Assembly (NCBI GenBank): GCA_905331475.1 | Contig: CAJNYU010000404.1 | Location: 74,921 to 138,920 of the forward strand | Length of the DNA stretch: 64,000 bases | Source of the DNA: Rotaria socialis | Taxonomy: Eukaryota; Rotifera; Eurotatoria; Philodinida; Philodinidae | Direction: 5' to 3' | In this document: positions 24,183 through 35,725 of the stretch, in pieces | How the letters are laid out: every line of letters begins with the position of its first letter | Position numbering within the stretch: the first letter of the stretch is position 1 | Made by a program: the position numbers and the translations under genes | The notes under the pieces: model-generated | Told to the model about the DNA's origin: nothing | Seen by the model: only the letters and a program-made list of their open reading frames with translations | Databases searched by the model: none

Positions 24183-25759
24183 AAATCGTATTATTGCTTT
24201 ATTGAATCTCTCCACAATTTTATTGTGTTTTTTATTAACTCAAAAAAATAAAATAAAAATATATAAAAGCAATTTTTCTAATGTAGTTTATCTAGATATG
24301 TCATTCGATTTCATTTTTAATTAATCCTATTAATCCAACAATTCATTCTTATTGTGTTAATTACATTCAGCTAGAATTCATCTCTAAAAGCCAATAAAAT
24401 ATTGACACTTAATTTTGCCCAATTGTTGAATAATATCAAATATTTTAATTAGTACTTTGACAAATTAATTAATCAAAATCTTTCCCTCAAATTGATCTCT
24501 CATTATATCTATTTTGCGAAAATGTCTATTTATGTTTGAGTCGTTGTTTCAAAGAAACACATCGAATTTCAAGCCAGAGTAGCATCATCTCTTGATCCTA
24601 TACGAAAAATACGTACATAAAAGTTTTTCATTTAATACGCTTCATAAAATTTTATACAAATCTAAACAGAAATAGAAAATAATTGAATGGTTTTTGCAAC
24701 TTTTTTCTTCTAACCAATTATCATTTCCCTAACAAGTCAGTCGATTTTACCAGACTGGTTTTGTTTTTAAATATCTAGCTATCGATTATGTTTAGCTCTG
24801 TATCTCATGCGTTTCTTTCAGTTTATACCAAATCAACACTAATATCTAATCTTCAAGTGATTGAGAAACTATATAACAAAAAAAAACCTATGATAAATCA
24901 GTCGATAATCAATTTTCTTTAACACTTCAGTGAATCGGATTAACACAAAATAACTGTATATTGACATATATATATATATAACTATTTGAGTTTATGTTTT
25001 AATCTAATAGAAGGATATTAGAAAACAATTTTACGAAGTCTCTGATAATTGTTGAACTAAGATAAACCTATTGGTAGCTATTCTAATAGAATAAGTTTCT
25101 TTTTCTTTTTCAGCATAGATTGAATCATGAATTTACCAAGCTATCAAACGAATTCACATATTGATTTCATACTCATACGAATGGTTTTCATATTGACATG
25201 TTTTGTTTAGATACTCAGTAGTTGATATATGTGAATTGCTTAATCTCTATCTGACTAAATAAAGTAGATTTGATTGAACTTTGATAAAATATGCTTGTTA
25301 GAAGCGGCATTGTTTTTAAAAAATTTCTGACTTTTATTATCATCTATATATGTTATAATATGATTTACTGTTGGAAATTAATCTATCAAAGATCGTCACT
25401 AATATTTTAACCAAGAAACTCATGTAAAGTGCAATTGTTCTTTCTTTGAAATAATAGAATTTTTGTATATTTCACATAAGAAATAATACAAAATATGCAC
25501 CATTAAAAATTTTATTTGCTGTCTTTTTTTTTGTCTGATAAACCGCCATAAACCGGATTCGATCAAGTATATTACATTTTATGTTATATTATTTCAATTA
25601 TGTTCATGAAATCATAGGAAAATATGTATTTTCATGTAATAGAAATAAAAATTAGTGATGAATATGAAAATTAACTAATTTAATTGATGAAATTTTGTTG
25701 ATGAGTTTCTACTATATTCATATTATTGATGTATATATGCTATTGCACTCCGGTGTATA
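24183..25759. other. Intergenic between phosphodiesterase and tRNA
   Basis: Carries the phosphodiesterase 3' UTR at the left end and a TA microsatellite at about 24967-24980. No gene-like ORF on either strand. Confidence 0.5.
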
Positions 25760-25849
25760 GCCCCCGTAGCTCAGTTGGATTAGAGCGCCGTACTTATACA
25801 CAGTATCGGAGCAATGCGGATGTCGTGAGTTCGAGCCTCACCGGGGGCA
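25760..25849 (+). tRNA. tRNA-Ile (anticodon UAU) with 15-nt intron
   Basis: A complete cloverleaf can be drawn. The acceptor GCCCCCG (25760-25766) pairs with CGGGGGC (25842-25848), followed by A73. The D stem is GCTC/GAGC. The anticodon stem CCGTA (25788-25792) pairs with TGCGG (25815-25819), with one G-T pair. The loop CTTATA...A gives anticodon TAT. The T arm is GTGAG-TTCGAGC-CTCAC. The 15-nt intron (25799-25813) starts one base after the anticodon, the canonical eukaryotic position. The A box (TAGCTCAGTTGG) and B box (GAGTTCGAGCC) are intact. Intron-containing tRNA-Ile(UAU) genes are usual in animals. Confidence 0.93.
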
Positions 25850-25853
25850 TCTA

Positions 25854-25863
25854 TGTTTTTTTT
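25854..25863 (+). terminator. Pol III oligo-T terminator of the tRNA gene
   Basis: A run of eight or more T (GTTTTTTTTC) begins about five bases after the mature 3' end, as expected for RNA polymerase III termination. Confidence 0.8.
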
Positions 25864-25869
25864 CTTTCT

Positions 25870-28800
25870 TTTCTCCACCACTCATTCAGTCGACGTTGTC
25901 TTATGTTCTCGTTCTACTCCCATTGATTCAAGTTTGTTATTTTTATCTTCGAAAAATATTCTCTTCACTCAAGCTTGTCTTACGGTTAGTGAAATAAAAT
26001 ATTCATTTGTTAGTTGTGTTTAAGCCGTTGTGAATAGTAACGACACATTGAATTCAATCGAAGCAAATCTTTATATTTACAATTTTCATTTCATCGCTAA
26101 TTTTTTACTCGTAGAACTGATAAGTGTTAATCTCTTTTGTTTTGAGAGCTTCTCTTCATCCACAAGCAAAATGTAAAGTTGAAATTCGTTATGTACAAGA
26201 AATCGAACTAATCTATAATTGTCAGTGTATACAATTCGTTTTCGTAACTACTTTAGCCCTTGCTCCTCTACAGTTTTATATCTTCTAGTGTTGACCGTAC
26301 TAAATTTCCTAATCTAACTGCTAATTTTATTATGCTTAATAAGCATTTAATCAATTTAAAAAAGATAAACAACGCTGTTGAATACAATGAAAAACTTGCT
26401 AATGAAGTTCACACGTAAATAAATCATATGAAAGTAGGAAAATGAAATTGTTTTAGATTTGGGTTATTTCTTGTTTTATTTATTTATTTTTTGTTATTTA
26501 TTCAGGCTGACTTAGATGGAATAGAATATGTTGATTCTTTCGTGCTAACTTGAAGAACATGCGACTTATAGAATATCACAAAAAATAATGCTGACTAGAG
26601 CGACACAATTCTGATGTAATCTTATGAAATAATATAAATGGAAAACTGTCAGATTCTGTGAAAATATCTTCCGCGCACAGTAAATTATTTTCATATTTTC
26701 TATAACTAAGTCATTGATGTTCATACATATCTGTGATTTATAGAATGATCTCTTCCAACATCAACATGGTACACTTACTGAAATTTTTATCATCACTTAT
26801 TCTTACTCGTTTAGCAGCGACATAAATTATGATTGCTCTTCAAATGAATGACTATGATTTAAAATGATCTTATAAAAACGAAGGTGAAAACAAAAATTAT
26901 TTGACAAATCAACGTTAACATCACATTATTTCACCATTCGCTATATTTGTTGGTGTTGAAACAAATACCAAAGTGAAAATAAAAACTCGAAGTATCATCA
27001 GATCAGCTGATTTATCACGAAATACCTATTGAAAATTTAACTAAACGATGATGCAATCAAGTATTCTTATTATCTTGTGCCAGACTCAGTCATGTGCACT
27101 GAAATTTGTCACGAACTGGGCTGGTATGCGCTGCTGTCGAGGATTAGGATTAATTAAAGTTTTTCTTCGTTCAATGATTCCAGGTATATATTTTTAGCTA
27201 CTATAGAGGGGCAAAGCGGCTCAACTCTGTACTTAGATCGCAATTTTTAAGACCGTCAAAATCGTAAATAGGATTCCTGCTTACGGTCTCGATGTTATAT
27301 GTAATATTGGCGTTGATCGAAGTCTCTACAAAACGTAACAAAAGTTGATGATAATCAAGTTGATATTATTCGTCAAATTATTGCTTCACAAGAGTTTGAT
27401 GTAGTCTACTCGATGAAAAATAATTTTAAAAAAATCATCTTCAAAAACGAAATTCGTGATGATCATAAACACCAAGATAATCATATTTTCATCTTTATAA
27501 TATAATTATAATATTTATCATGAAATATTTTACTGATAAAGAACTTTTATGGAGACTTATCAAGGAAAAATACTCCTATGTAATTCAAGTTCAATTGTTT
27601 AATGAAGAAGTATAAAGAAAAGCCGACTGTAAGTTTTGAACTCCAGATTTCTTTATCCGTCGATGAAGAGATACAAAATAAAATCTAGTTGAAGTGTTTT
27701 ATATAGTGAATTTTCAATGATTAGGTACGTTTTCAAGCCATTCATTGAAAATGTACAAAGTTACGTAAGACTCATATGTTCAATTGTAATCGTTCAGAGA
27801 TGATAGGAACTCTATGCGGAAATGTATATCCGCGTATTTCATAGTTTATATAAAAAAAACAGCTATAGTTATAATTTTTCTTTTCCGATAAAAACTAATT
27901 TTCGAATTATTTTTAAATAGTTGATGAAACGACCCTGAGAAAAATATATGATAAATTATAAAATATATCTTGATTTTCTCTTTCTAAAAATGAAAACAAA
28001 TTCACTATCATGTTTCTATCGAAAGTTAAATGAGATATATTCATTCAATTTATTGTTTTTTTTTGTAGCTTCACAATTTAGGTTTCTTCCAAGAATTTTA
28101 ACACTTTCTTTATACATTTATTTTTCGATTAATGATGAACATATAAAATAGGTATTACAGATGGAACTATTAAATATTTTATCAGCAAGATCATAATCAA
28201 TATGCTCGTATCGGAAGTACAATCGAAAAAAGATATTTTCTGGTACGTGCACAGATTTTATTTAAGAGTTCATAAAAATATCACCCGCTAGGATTCGATT
28301 GACAGATTTGACATCGCTTCGATGAGCTCTAGTTATCAATCTTATGCTTTGACACTGTCTCAATTCTTAAGATCGAGTCGTTAGAGAAAAACACACTCCT
28401 AATTACATTGGTAATTGACTATGCCAAACTTTGTGTTTGATATTTTATTACAACACGATTCTTTACTTTAGAAACCAGTACTCGGTCGATAAGAGAATCG
28501 TTAGAAATATTATGTACAGTTGAGACTTTACAGTACTTTTCTAGTGAGTTTTTCAACTCAGATTTGATGAAATAACAAGTTTTTCTTGCGCTTTTCTCGA
28601 TTTTTCATAATAAATGAGTCGCATATGAAAAATCGCTGGGAGATATTCAATGCTAATGTAAAATATTAAAGATAGAATATCAATGACAATCAATTTTCCG
28701 TTTTCTATGATATAGAGCAACAATTGCCAGGCATAATATATAAATTAAATCTTTTCAATAGTTTGATACCATGAGGAATTCATGATACTCCGATCTAAAA

Positions 28801-28930
28801 CTTGCAGATGTTGCAAAATATTGATTGTATTGAATGTCTCACCTTTGCTTTTATCAATATGAGAAAATTAACTGGTTTCTTACCTTGTTCAATATCCAAG
28901 ATCGATTGTTACAAATATTAGATAATTTGA
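25870..28930. other. Intergenic, scattered coding-like fragments
   Basis: No intact gene. Short stretches read like protein. One is a 49-codon frame at 27048-27197 (ATG, hydrophobic start, then RCCRGLGLIKVFLRSMIP before a GTATAT donor-like site). Another is about 27337-27480 (VDIIRQIIASQEFDVVYSMK). They are separated by stops and frame changes. They may be remnants of one old multi-exon gene that also includes the block at 28940-29349, but I cannot name the family. Confidence 0.3.
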
Positions 28931-28989
28931 ACTTATCTACTACTCTGCCACAAAAAGGCGATCATATATTTCGTTGAAATGCTAGACAA

Positions 28990-29349
28990 ATAAAATAGAG
29001 CATTTCATTTCAACTTGCCTTCGGAATGTTATATTGTCACTGTATGAATGAGGTGGAAAACGACATTGCCAATCGTCTAATACAAATAACTTGCAGTCCA
29101 TTAGTCGAAAAAATTGATGAAAACCTCCTGGCTCGATGTCTACTATAAATAACATTAGTTGTATGTAGAAGTAAAACCAAAACGATTATGAATTCTTGAA
29201 TGTTCCATATTACTGCTCATCTTCGCATTCGAGCTAATAAAAGCGATAATAGTAGTTTTTTTACAAAAAATAAAACAGCAAATCTAAGTTTTCAATTAGA
29301 TATTTTTCGTTCCAAAAATAAAGAAATCGAAAGAGGTTATTTTCTGTGA
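28990..29349 (+). pseudogene. Decayed coding block, family unknown
   Basis: One frame reads as coherent protein for about 110 codons (for example MNEVENDIANRLIQ, VEKIDENLLARCLL, MFHITAHLRIRANKSD, FRSKNKEIERGYFL) but carries two internal stops (TAA after ARCLL, TGA after TIMNS) and ends at TGA 29347-29349. The composition is unlike random AT-rich DNA. Probably an old gene fragment. No functional assignment. Confidence 0.35.
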
Positions 29350-29418
29350 AAGCCAGCCATCACCCTTAAAAATGAATCAAAGTTCGTATAGATTGTCACT
29401 TATTTGAATTTTAAATTT

Positions 29419-29679
29419 TTAGCCAATAATTTTATCAGAAATACATCTATCAGTTGGGCGTGGTGGGCCAGCAAGAGGGCCAGACGCACATTTATATCCA
29501 GGACAACATGACTTATTTATTTGGTAGCATGGATGACCTGGAGGAAGACATTTTTCATCGTTTTGCGCAGAACATGTTGATGTAACAACATGTAAAATAA
29601 TCATTATGGTGACCATGAATTTCATTAGCATAGTCGCGGCATTCATTCTATCATAGAAAACCAAATGAAGATTTACCAT
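29419..29679 (-). CDS. Secreted cystine-knot (knottin-like) peptide
   Basis: An ORF of 86 codons; the likely start is the internal Met12 (or Met17/Met19), which places a hydrophobic signal peptide (MLMKFMVTIMIILHVVTS) at the N-terminus with cleavage near CSA|QN. The mature chain of about 48 residues has six cysteines (44, 51, 58, 59, 64, 79) spaced C-X6-C-X6-CC-X4-C-X14-C, the inhibitor cystine-knot pattern. Such folds occur in defence peptides, protease or channel modulators, venom components and signalling ligands, so the role cannot be decided from sequence. Single exon. A TATA-like element lies upstream. Confidence 0.7.
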   Translation of the reverse strand: MVNLHLVFYDRMNAATMLMKFMVTIMIILHVVTSTCSAQNDEKCLPPGHPCYQINKSCCPGYKCASGPLAGPPRPTDRCISDKIIG

Positions 29680-29751
29680 TTATATTTACAGAAACAGTAT
29701 AAAACAAACCTTTAAACGTTTTGGCAAAATATCAATAAGTTAAAAATGGAC

Positions 29752-29762
29752 CCTTTATATGC
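29752..29762 (-). promoter_or_regulatory. TATA-like box of the cystine-knot gene
   Basis: The minus strand reads GCATATAAAGG about 75-80 nt before the first ATG of the peptide gene, a reasonable distance for a TATA box plus a short 5' UTR. Confidence 0.45.
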
Positions 29763-31005
29763 GCTCTAAAATAGAAAAGCTTTAGTGAATATCGAAAAGC
29801 AATATCAATCAATAATTTTTTTTATATCGCAGTAAATCGTAATGTAACACGACTTGAGTTACACATATGATAATGGCATCAATCTTTTTTTACCGATTCA
29901 ATAGTAGTATTATTCGAAAAGTTGATAAAAATTGATTATCGATAGCCAACAATTACAAACGAAATAGATAAATATCGATGCTTTCAGGGAACAAGAAATA
30001 AAAATCGATAGGTTCGCCTGAATGGTGGGAAAGCGTCCTTATGTTCGCTTGGGTAAAGATTGCATTGCAAATGCAATATGAATTTAATGCAATTGTCCAT
30101 GTGAGTTTCGTTAGCAGCAAATTGAAATTCTTACCATTCAGTATTCGAATGCATATTTCCTAAAAATGAGGGTGCAGGTGTGAATGTGGGCGTGGGCGTG
30201 GGTATATAATCAATTTATTTGCATGAAGAGAAAAAGGAAAGAAAGTGACGATTGATTTTTATGAAACAGAAAAGAGGATTATTATTTTATAGGAATATGA
30301 TATTTATTATTTTGTATTTTCTAATTTCGAGTTACGACAACATGATAATTTGATAGTGAATATGTGATTTGATGTATTATACAACAACAAGAACAACAAC
30401 ACCAATGTGGCATAGTCATTAGTAGTGTTTTGTTGAAAAAGGAAAAGATTTTCTTCCTTCAACATGGTTTTCTTTCTCAACTCTATCTCGTTTGATTTAT
30501 ATGAACAGACGCAATGATGATGTTCAATATTCATATTTTTAATTCCATATAGTTTAATGTTAATTGTCAGAATTAAAGACGAAATGACTGTAAACTGAAT
30601 AAGTCAACAACGGCAATAATTATGAGGGATTATACCTCAATCACGATCGCCTTTGCTCAAACGAGCTGACTGATTTAGTTCATATTTCTACAATAGATAA
30701 TGGCATATGTGCTGAAAATAAACTGAAAGTTTTAGCTTTAACGAATGAGCCATACAGAAGATATAGACATTGCAAGCATGATGGGGATATGCCTAAATTT
30801 AGGCTTTCTAACACTGTAATATTTCTCAGTAAAGTTTCATTTTGTAAACAGCGGTTAGAGTTGCTAAGACGACTTTTTTTATCGAAAATACTATCGATGG
30901 TGGGCTATATTTTTGTTGTCAACAAAAGTTGCTTATTATCTGATATTTTGGTCTGGTGCCACGTATCACCGTGTCCAGAATGACTGGCTTCGAAGGCCGA
31001 ACAAT
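29763..31005. other. Intergenic
   Basis: No gene seen. A GGGTG/GGGCG-rich tract lies at about 30169-30206 (GTGGGCGTGGGCGTGGG). Short ORFs at 30307-30534 and 30789-31104 have no protein-like features. Confidence 0.4.
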
Positions 31006-31983
31006 TTAGTCGAATCAGTGTTAAAGATTGTTTCGAAATTGATTTCATTTGAAAGAGTGCATCAAAATACATCGAATGGCGTTCTTAAAACTTTGACTGG
31101 TTGAGCTTCGATAGCAAAAAGTTCACAAACACGACCAAAAATATCGAAAATTTCATGTCGCTTTAACTACGATAAAACAAAATTTTTCATGCAATGTTAG
31201 ATTGTTATATTTAGAATGAAAGTCGATGATGAGAAACCTCTAAGTTCCAAATTTCAGTTTGTTTGGACTTACCATTGAAAAATGACAAAAGATTCATTTT
31301 TCTATATTTTATTGAAGCATATTTAATCCAATACATTTGCCCGCATACGTTTTCAGAGAATATTTCCCTATGGAAAAACCTCTGTCGAATACCTATTATA
31401 AGCGTTAGGTAGCTGCTCATGAATGTTTAAGACTGTTAAAAGAGATTGAATATTAATTTGTGTCTATCAAAATATCACGATTTTGTCGAATTTCTTATAA
31501 GCCATTGTTGTGGTCCCCTCGGAAACATCGAAAAAATCGATTTTCGACTTTTGACCAGATATATTGCACAAATAAACAACATAGCAAGAAACATTTATGA
31601 GATAAATATCAGATAACAGGATAGCTCCTTTGCAGAAGTATGAGCATGTAAAATTTGACATACATATAATAACGCTGACAAAAGATAATAAAAATGGAAT
31701 CTTCTGTCATTTTTCACTGGCAGATCAGAACAAACTGAAATTTTGAATTTAGAGGTTTCTCTGCATACGCTTTCTTTTGAAATGCAACGATTTAGCATTG
31801 GATGAAAAATTCCATGTTGTCGTAGTTAGTGTTATGCGACATTTTCGCTGCCTTTCATCTTTTTAAAAACTTTTCCTAGCAAAGAAAAATAGTCGAATTT
31901 TTAAGAACGTCATTCGATGTATTCTGATGCTCTCTATCAAAGGAAATCACTTTCAAAACATTCTATCACACTGATTCGACTAA
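31006..31983. repeat. Large imperfect inverted repeat (about 300-nt arms)
   Basis: The left arm, about 31006-31310, is the reverse complement of about 31685-31983. Matching landmarks: TTAGTCGAATCAGTG at 31006 and its complement ending at 31983; AATACATCGAATGGCGTTCT at about 31069 and its complement near 31905; TTTCAGTTTGTT at about 31252 and its complement near 31733. The arms are about 75-80 percent alike by eye, so the event is old. The spacer of about 370 nt has no transposase ORF. Most likely a degenerate DNA element with long inverted ends, or an inverted duplication. Confidence 0.7.
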
Positions 31984-32074
31984 CTTACTCTATATATGTG
32001 AGCATGCTTTTTAAACACAATATAGGGCGCGAGTAAGTAGCTGTCTAATTCGAGTTCGAATTCAGAGACCGAAA

Positions 32075-32096
32075 CGAATGGCAAAAATGCCATTCG
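32075..32096. repeat. Perfect 9-bp palindromic hairpin
   Basis: CGAATGGCA, a four-base A loop, and TGCCATTCG. Isolated in non-coding DNA just right of the large inverted repeat; could be a remnant of its end. Confidence 0.6.
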
Positions 32097-32425
32097 ATTC
32101 GCCTCAAATTGGGTTTCCAAAACATGGTATTCACTATTACATAGTATGGTTGTTTTCGGACTGGCATCTTCTTAGAATGAGAATAGTCTGCCGATCTTCT
32201 ATAGAAATATGTTGAATAAATATAATTTATCAATATATACATAAGAATTATTCATTTTTTTCAAGAAAGAATAAATAAAATATAAATTAATGAAAATATC
32301 TAAGTAGGCTAATTAGATAAGTTTAATTTCTATAGAACGAAGAAAAATAATGTCATTTACTGTATATAGATCTATATTTACAGTTGACCGTAGTCATGCT
32401 TAATAAATAAAGAGGTTGATATCAA

Positions 32426-32729
32426 GACCCCAATCGCACTGGAAATATGAATAAAGTTAAAGTCTTATTAAGTAGTCTAACTGATACATTAAGAGTTAGG
32501 CCCCAAACAAACCAAAAAGATAAAACAGAATTAACCACTAAATCGTCTCAAAAAGATGACTTAAGTGTGAATTAACCAATCACGTTGCTTAATTCTGTTT
32601 TATTTTTTTGGTCTGTTTGGGGCCTTACAAGAGTTAAAATCACCTCTAAAATATTACTTAACTCTTAATGCACCAATCACATGGCTTAATTCAATTATAA
32701 TGTTAATTTACTTCTGTGTGATTGGGGCC
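32426..32729. mobile_element. Outer Harbinger-like MITE, interrupted
   Basis: Ends GACCCCAATCGCAC and GTGTGATTGGGGCC are inverted copies with small differences. Inside, ATTAAGAGTTA at the left mirrors TTAACTCTTAAT at the right. Flanking trinucleotides CAA and TAA could be a worn target duplication. A second element (32499-32624) is inserted in it. No ORF. Confidence 0.6.
32499..32624. mobile_element. Inner Harbinger/Tourist-like MITE with TTA target duplication
   Basis: A 126-bp element with inverted ends of nearly 38 nt starting GGCCCCAAACAAACC and ending GGTCTGTTTGGGGCC. It is flanked on both sides by TTA (32496-32498 and 32625-32627), as made by PIF/Harbinger transposases. It carries no gene and would have been moved in trans. 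Confidence 0.75.
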
Positions 32730-35725
32730 TAAATTGACTAACGAAAAAAAAAAGGAGAGAAAGAAAGAAAGAACGTCCGTTGTAAATGGGCATTTCTTAC
32801 ACCAATTAAAGTGCATTTAACCATAATAGCGCTATATCTAAGAGAACAATAATGACCATTAAATGTACACGATTGGCAGAGATCATGAGAAAGTTTTTGT
32901 CTCACTTTCAATTTTTTATTTCATAAGGACTTTTCTGTTTGAATAGAAAAAGTAGAATTTTTTTTTTCTAATTCTAATTATAAAAGTTAGAGTGATGTGC
33001 ATATCGCCACCCCACATCCACAGTGAGCGATGTGATACATATGCGCACACCCACACATCCTCAAGATATGATACCTTATGAGTTCGCATTTATCAGTCAA
33101 ATATCATCTTGAAAAAGGAAAGATTGTACAATTGACAGACAATATTCTTAAATTTTAAAATAAAACATTGTTTTGCAAAAATTTGTTATTAGTACACTAT
33201 ACCGTTTGCCGATGTCTTATTTTGAGAAAAGCATATTGATTTATTGACTGTATCTTTTTAAGTACACAAATAAATTTCAAACAGTATTCTGTCGGCTGCT
33301 AATTAGTACTCTTCTTGTGTTCTTTGACACTGCATAATTTTTCTTATTATTTATCAATGCGTTATTAATAGCTTGTCCGATACATGCCTTTACTTACATT
33401 TGTTGTTTATTTGTTTTTTATTGTATATTGTTTTTTTTACACTTGATTGATTCCTGCTGGAATATGTCCCAAAAAGATATGATCTCAAAATTTTGCATGA
33501 TCATCTGTAATCATTCATTTCGAGTGAATCGAAAAAAGTATTAGACTTACGTTCTATTGATTGTCTATTTTACATCGAGTTATTAAATACAACTAGTTAA
33601 AGGCGTAAAATTAGTTTTGAATTTTTATTTCATTGATTTTATTCAATATTTTAGCATTTCAGAACGAACTTATACGGAATCAGAATTCAATACAAAATAA
33701 TAAAGATATTAGTCATCGATTTGAGTTCTTCATTGAAAATTCCAATATATGACACACTCATAAATGAGTCATCTGTTTGCGTTCCAACCGTATCCAACAA
33801 TCACAATGATTCATTGTCGATAGTCATATTGCTGGGTTTTTATCTATTCTAACAATCATGGAGTTCATCGACTCTTGCCTTTTATATTATAGTTTCTATA
33901 GATAGATCAGCAGAATTTTTTGCACTCTTCTCGGAAAAAAAATAAGTGCAACTACTGAAACTTTTCAAGGTTCATCTCAAACAGAAGAATAAATTCTCCA
34001 TCAGCATCGTATAGCAAAAAACAACAATAGTAAGCAATTTTGTAATCTTTTTGTTTCGTAATTACTAAAAGAACTAAGATTGAATTTGATTTATTGCAAC
34101 TTATTTAAGGACAACAGTATAATTTTCATGATAACCTGAATATATTTTCTACAGTAATATAAAGTATATAAGTATTACTTGTTAAATCAAAGATTAAATT
34201 TCACATTTTATTAATGGATTAATTCTATGTAAGAATATTTGTGTATAACTTCTAGAAAATTAACCATTGGAAATATATTTTTACATTTCATATAATTTCT
34301 CATTTGAATTAATATTTAGAAACGACTTGAAACTCAAAATCAATACGAGCGATGCTTTGTTCTGACTGTGAGGATCTAAGATGATTAAAACTACGTGAAA
34401 ACAAGTGCATATCGAAGTCATAAAAAAATCTTTATCAACAACTATCTTCATTGTTCATATTCGTTGAGTAGAAAATTCAAATAAACGTACTGTGTATGTT
34501 AAGTTAGACAATTGATTGTACAAAAAATTTTAGAACTATTTTTTACATGAAAAATCTTTTACTGTTCATGTACAATAATAATCGTGTGGTTTTATTAGCT
34601 GGACCTGTTCCACTTTAGTTTAAGAAACATAGAAATTGTTTATATATGATCAAGTACGTTTTCTAACAACTAGCGTTGCGTCAAAAATCAGTTACTTTTA
34701 GTGTTTGTTGCAATTAATGTCTCATCATAAATTTGTTAGCTGCTATGTTACAATGATAGGTGATCGAGAAGTAATTTAACATACAATTCTTCCATTTTAT
34801 CTATTAAAGGTGACTGTGGAAATATAAAAACATTAGCTTCGAATCAGTATTATGTATTCTGTCTGAATAAGTTTTCAAAATCTTTCTTGTATTCCTATTT
34901 GAAGAGTGTCGAACTCACTCTTATATAGCGCTTGGATGACCTTTAACATATCATAAGATAATCAGGAGTTAACGAAGATTATTTCAAACACAATGAATAA
35001 CAAAAACAAGTATGAATTTAAAAAACAGTATACTAATCATTGTTTTTGCGGCAGCCATTTGCTAACAGAAAGCATATTTGGACGAGATGCTTTGTTAATT
35101 TCAGCGTTATTCTTGATTTCTACTAATGTATCTCTGATACTCTTGATACTTATATCATTCTTTAGAGGGTTATATTACTGTATGCGATGCATGCAATCAA
35201 GAAAACGATTGTTTCTAATTTCAGGGCTTATTTCTTTTTAAATAGATACCCACGAGAAAGTTTAACCTATTATTATGAGAAGTCTCAACATTTTGATACT
35301 GATCTGAAGTTTTTTTTAAATTCTCTGATGTATTTAGGGTTAAAGAATGAAGAAATATTTTGTCAAATTAATTCTCAATCACCAATTACACAGTATACTA
35401 AACCGATACAGACAAAATCGATTATCATTCTGGTATGGTAAGTATTTTTAATACATATAAAGCAATAACTTATATCTTCTGATAAAATGATAAATTCCAA
35501 GTAGCTGTAAGATTGTTCTCGTTTTTCTTTCTAGAATAATAACTAATCTTTCCGTAAATACACAGCAATCATTTTTTAAGCACAACAAAAGCAAATAACA
35601 ACATACTCAATCTTCAACTTTACACCAGATATTTAATATTTTGTTTTCATGTGAAAAGAAATCTTTTATAATATTCACACGAAGAATCGAAATTTGCTTC
35701 TTGTTTTTGGATCATTTTTTCATCA
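32730..35725. other. Intergenic, possible decayed ORFs at right end
   Basis: Mostly AT-rich and empty. At 34993-35441 two overlapping frames read somewhat protein-like (a membrane-like stretch LLISALFLISTNVSLILLIL, then ESLTYYYEKSQHFDTDLKFF in the next frame). They need a frame change to join and match no family I know. The last 300 nt are the likely promoter region of the trehalase. Confidence 0.35.

Noticed and set aside
25726..25926. 66-codon ORF
   Set aside because: Runs straight through the tRNA gene; the tRNA explains the sequence.
34993..35441. Two overlapping ORFs before the trehalase
   Set aside because: Protein-like in places but need a frame change to join; not enough to call a gene.
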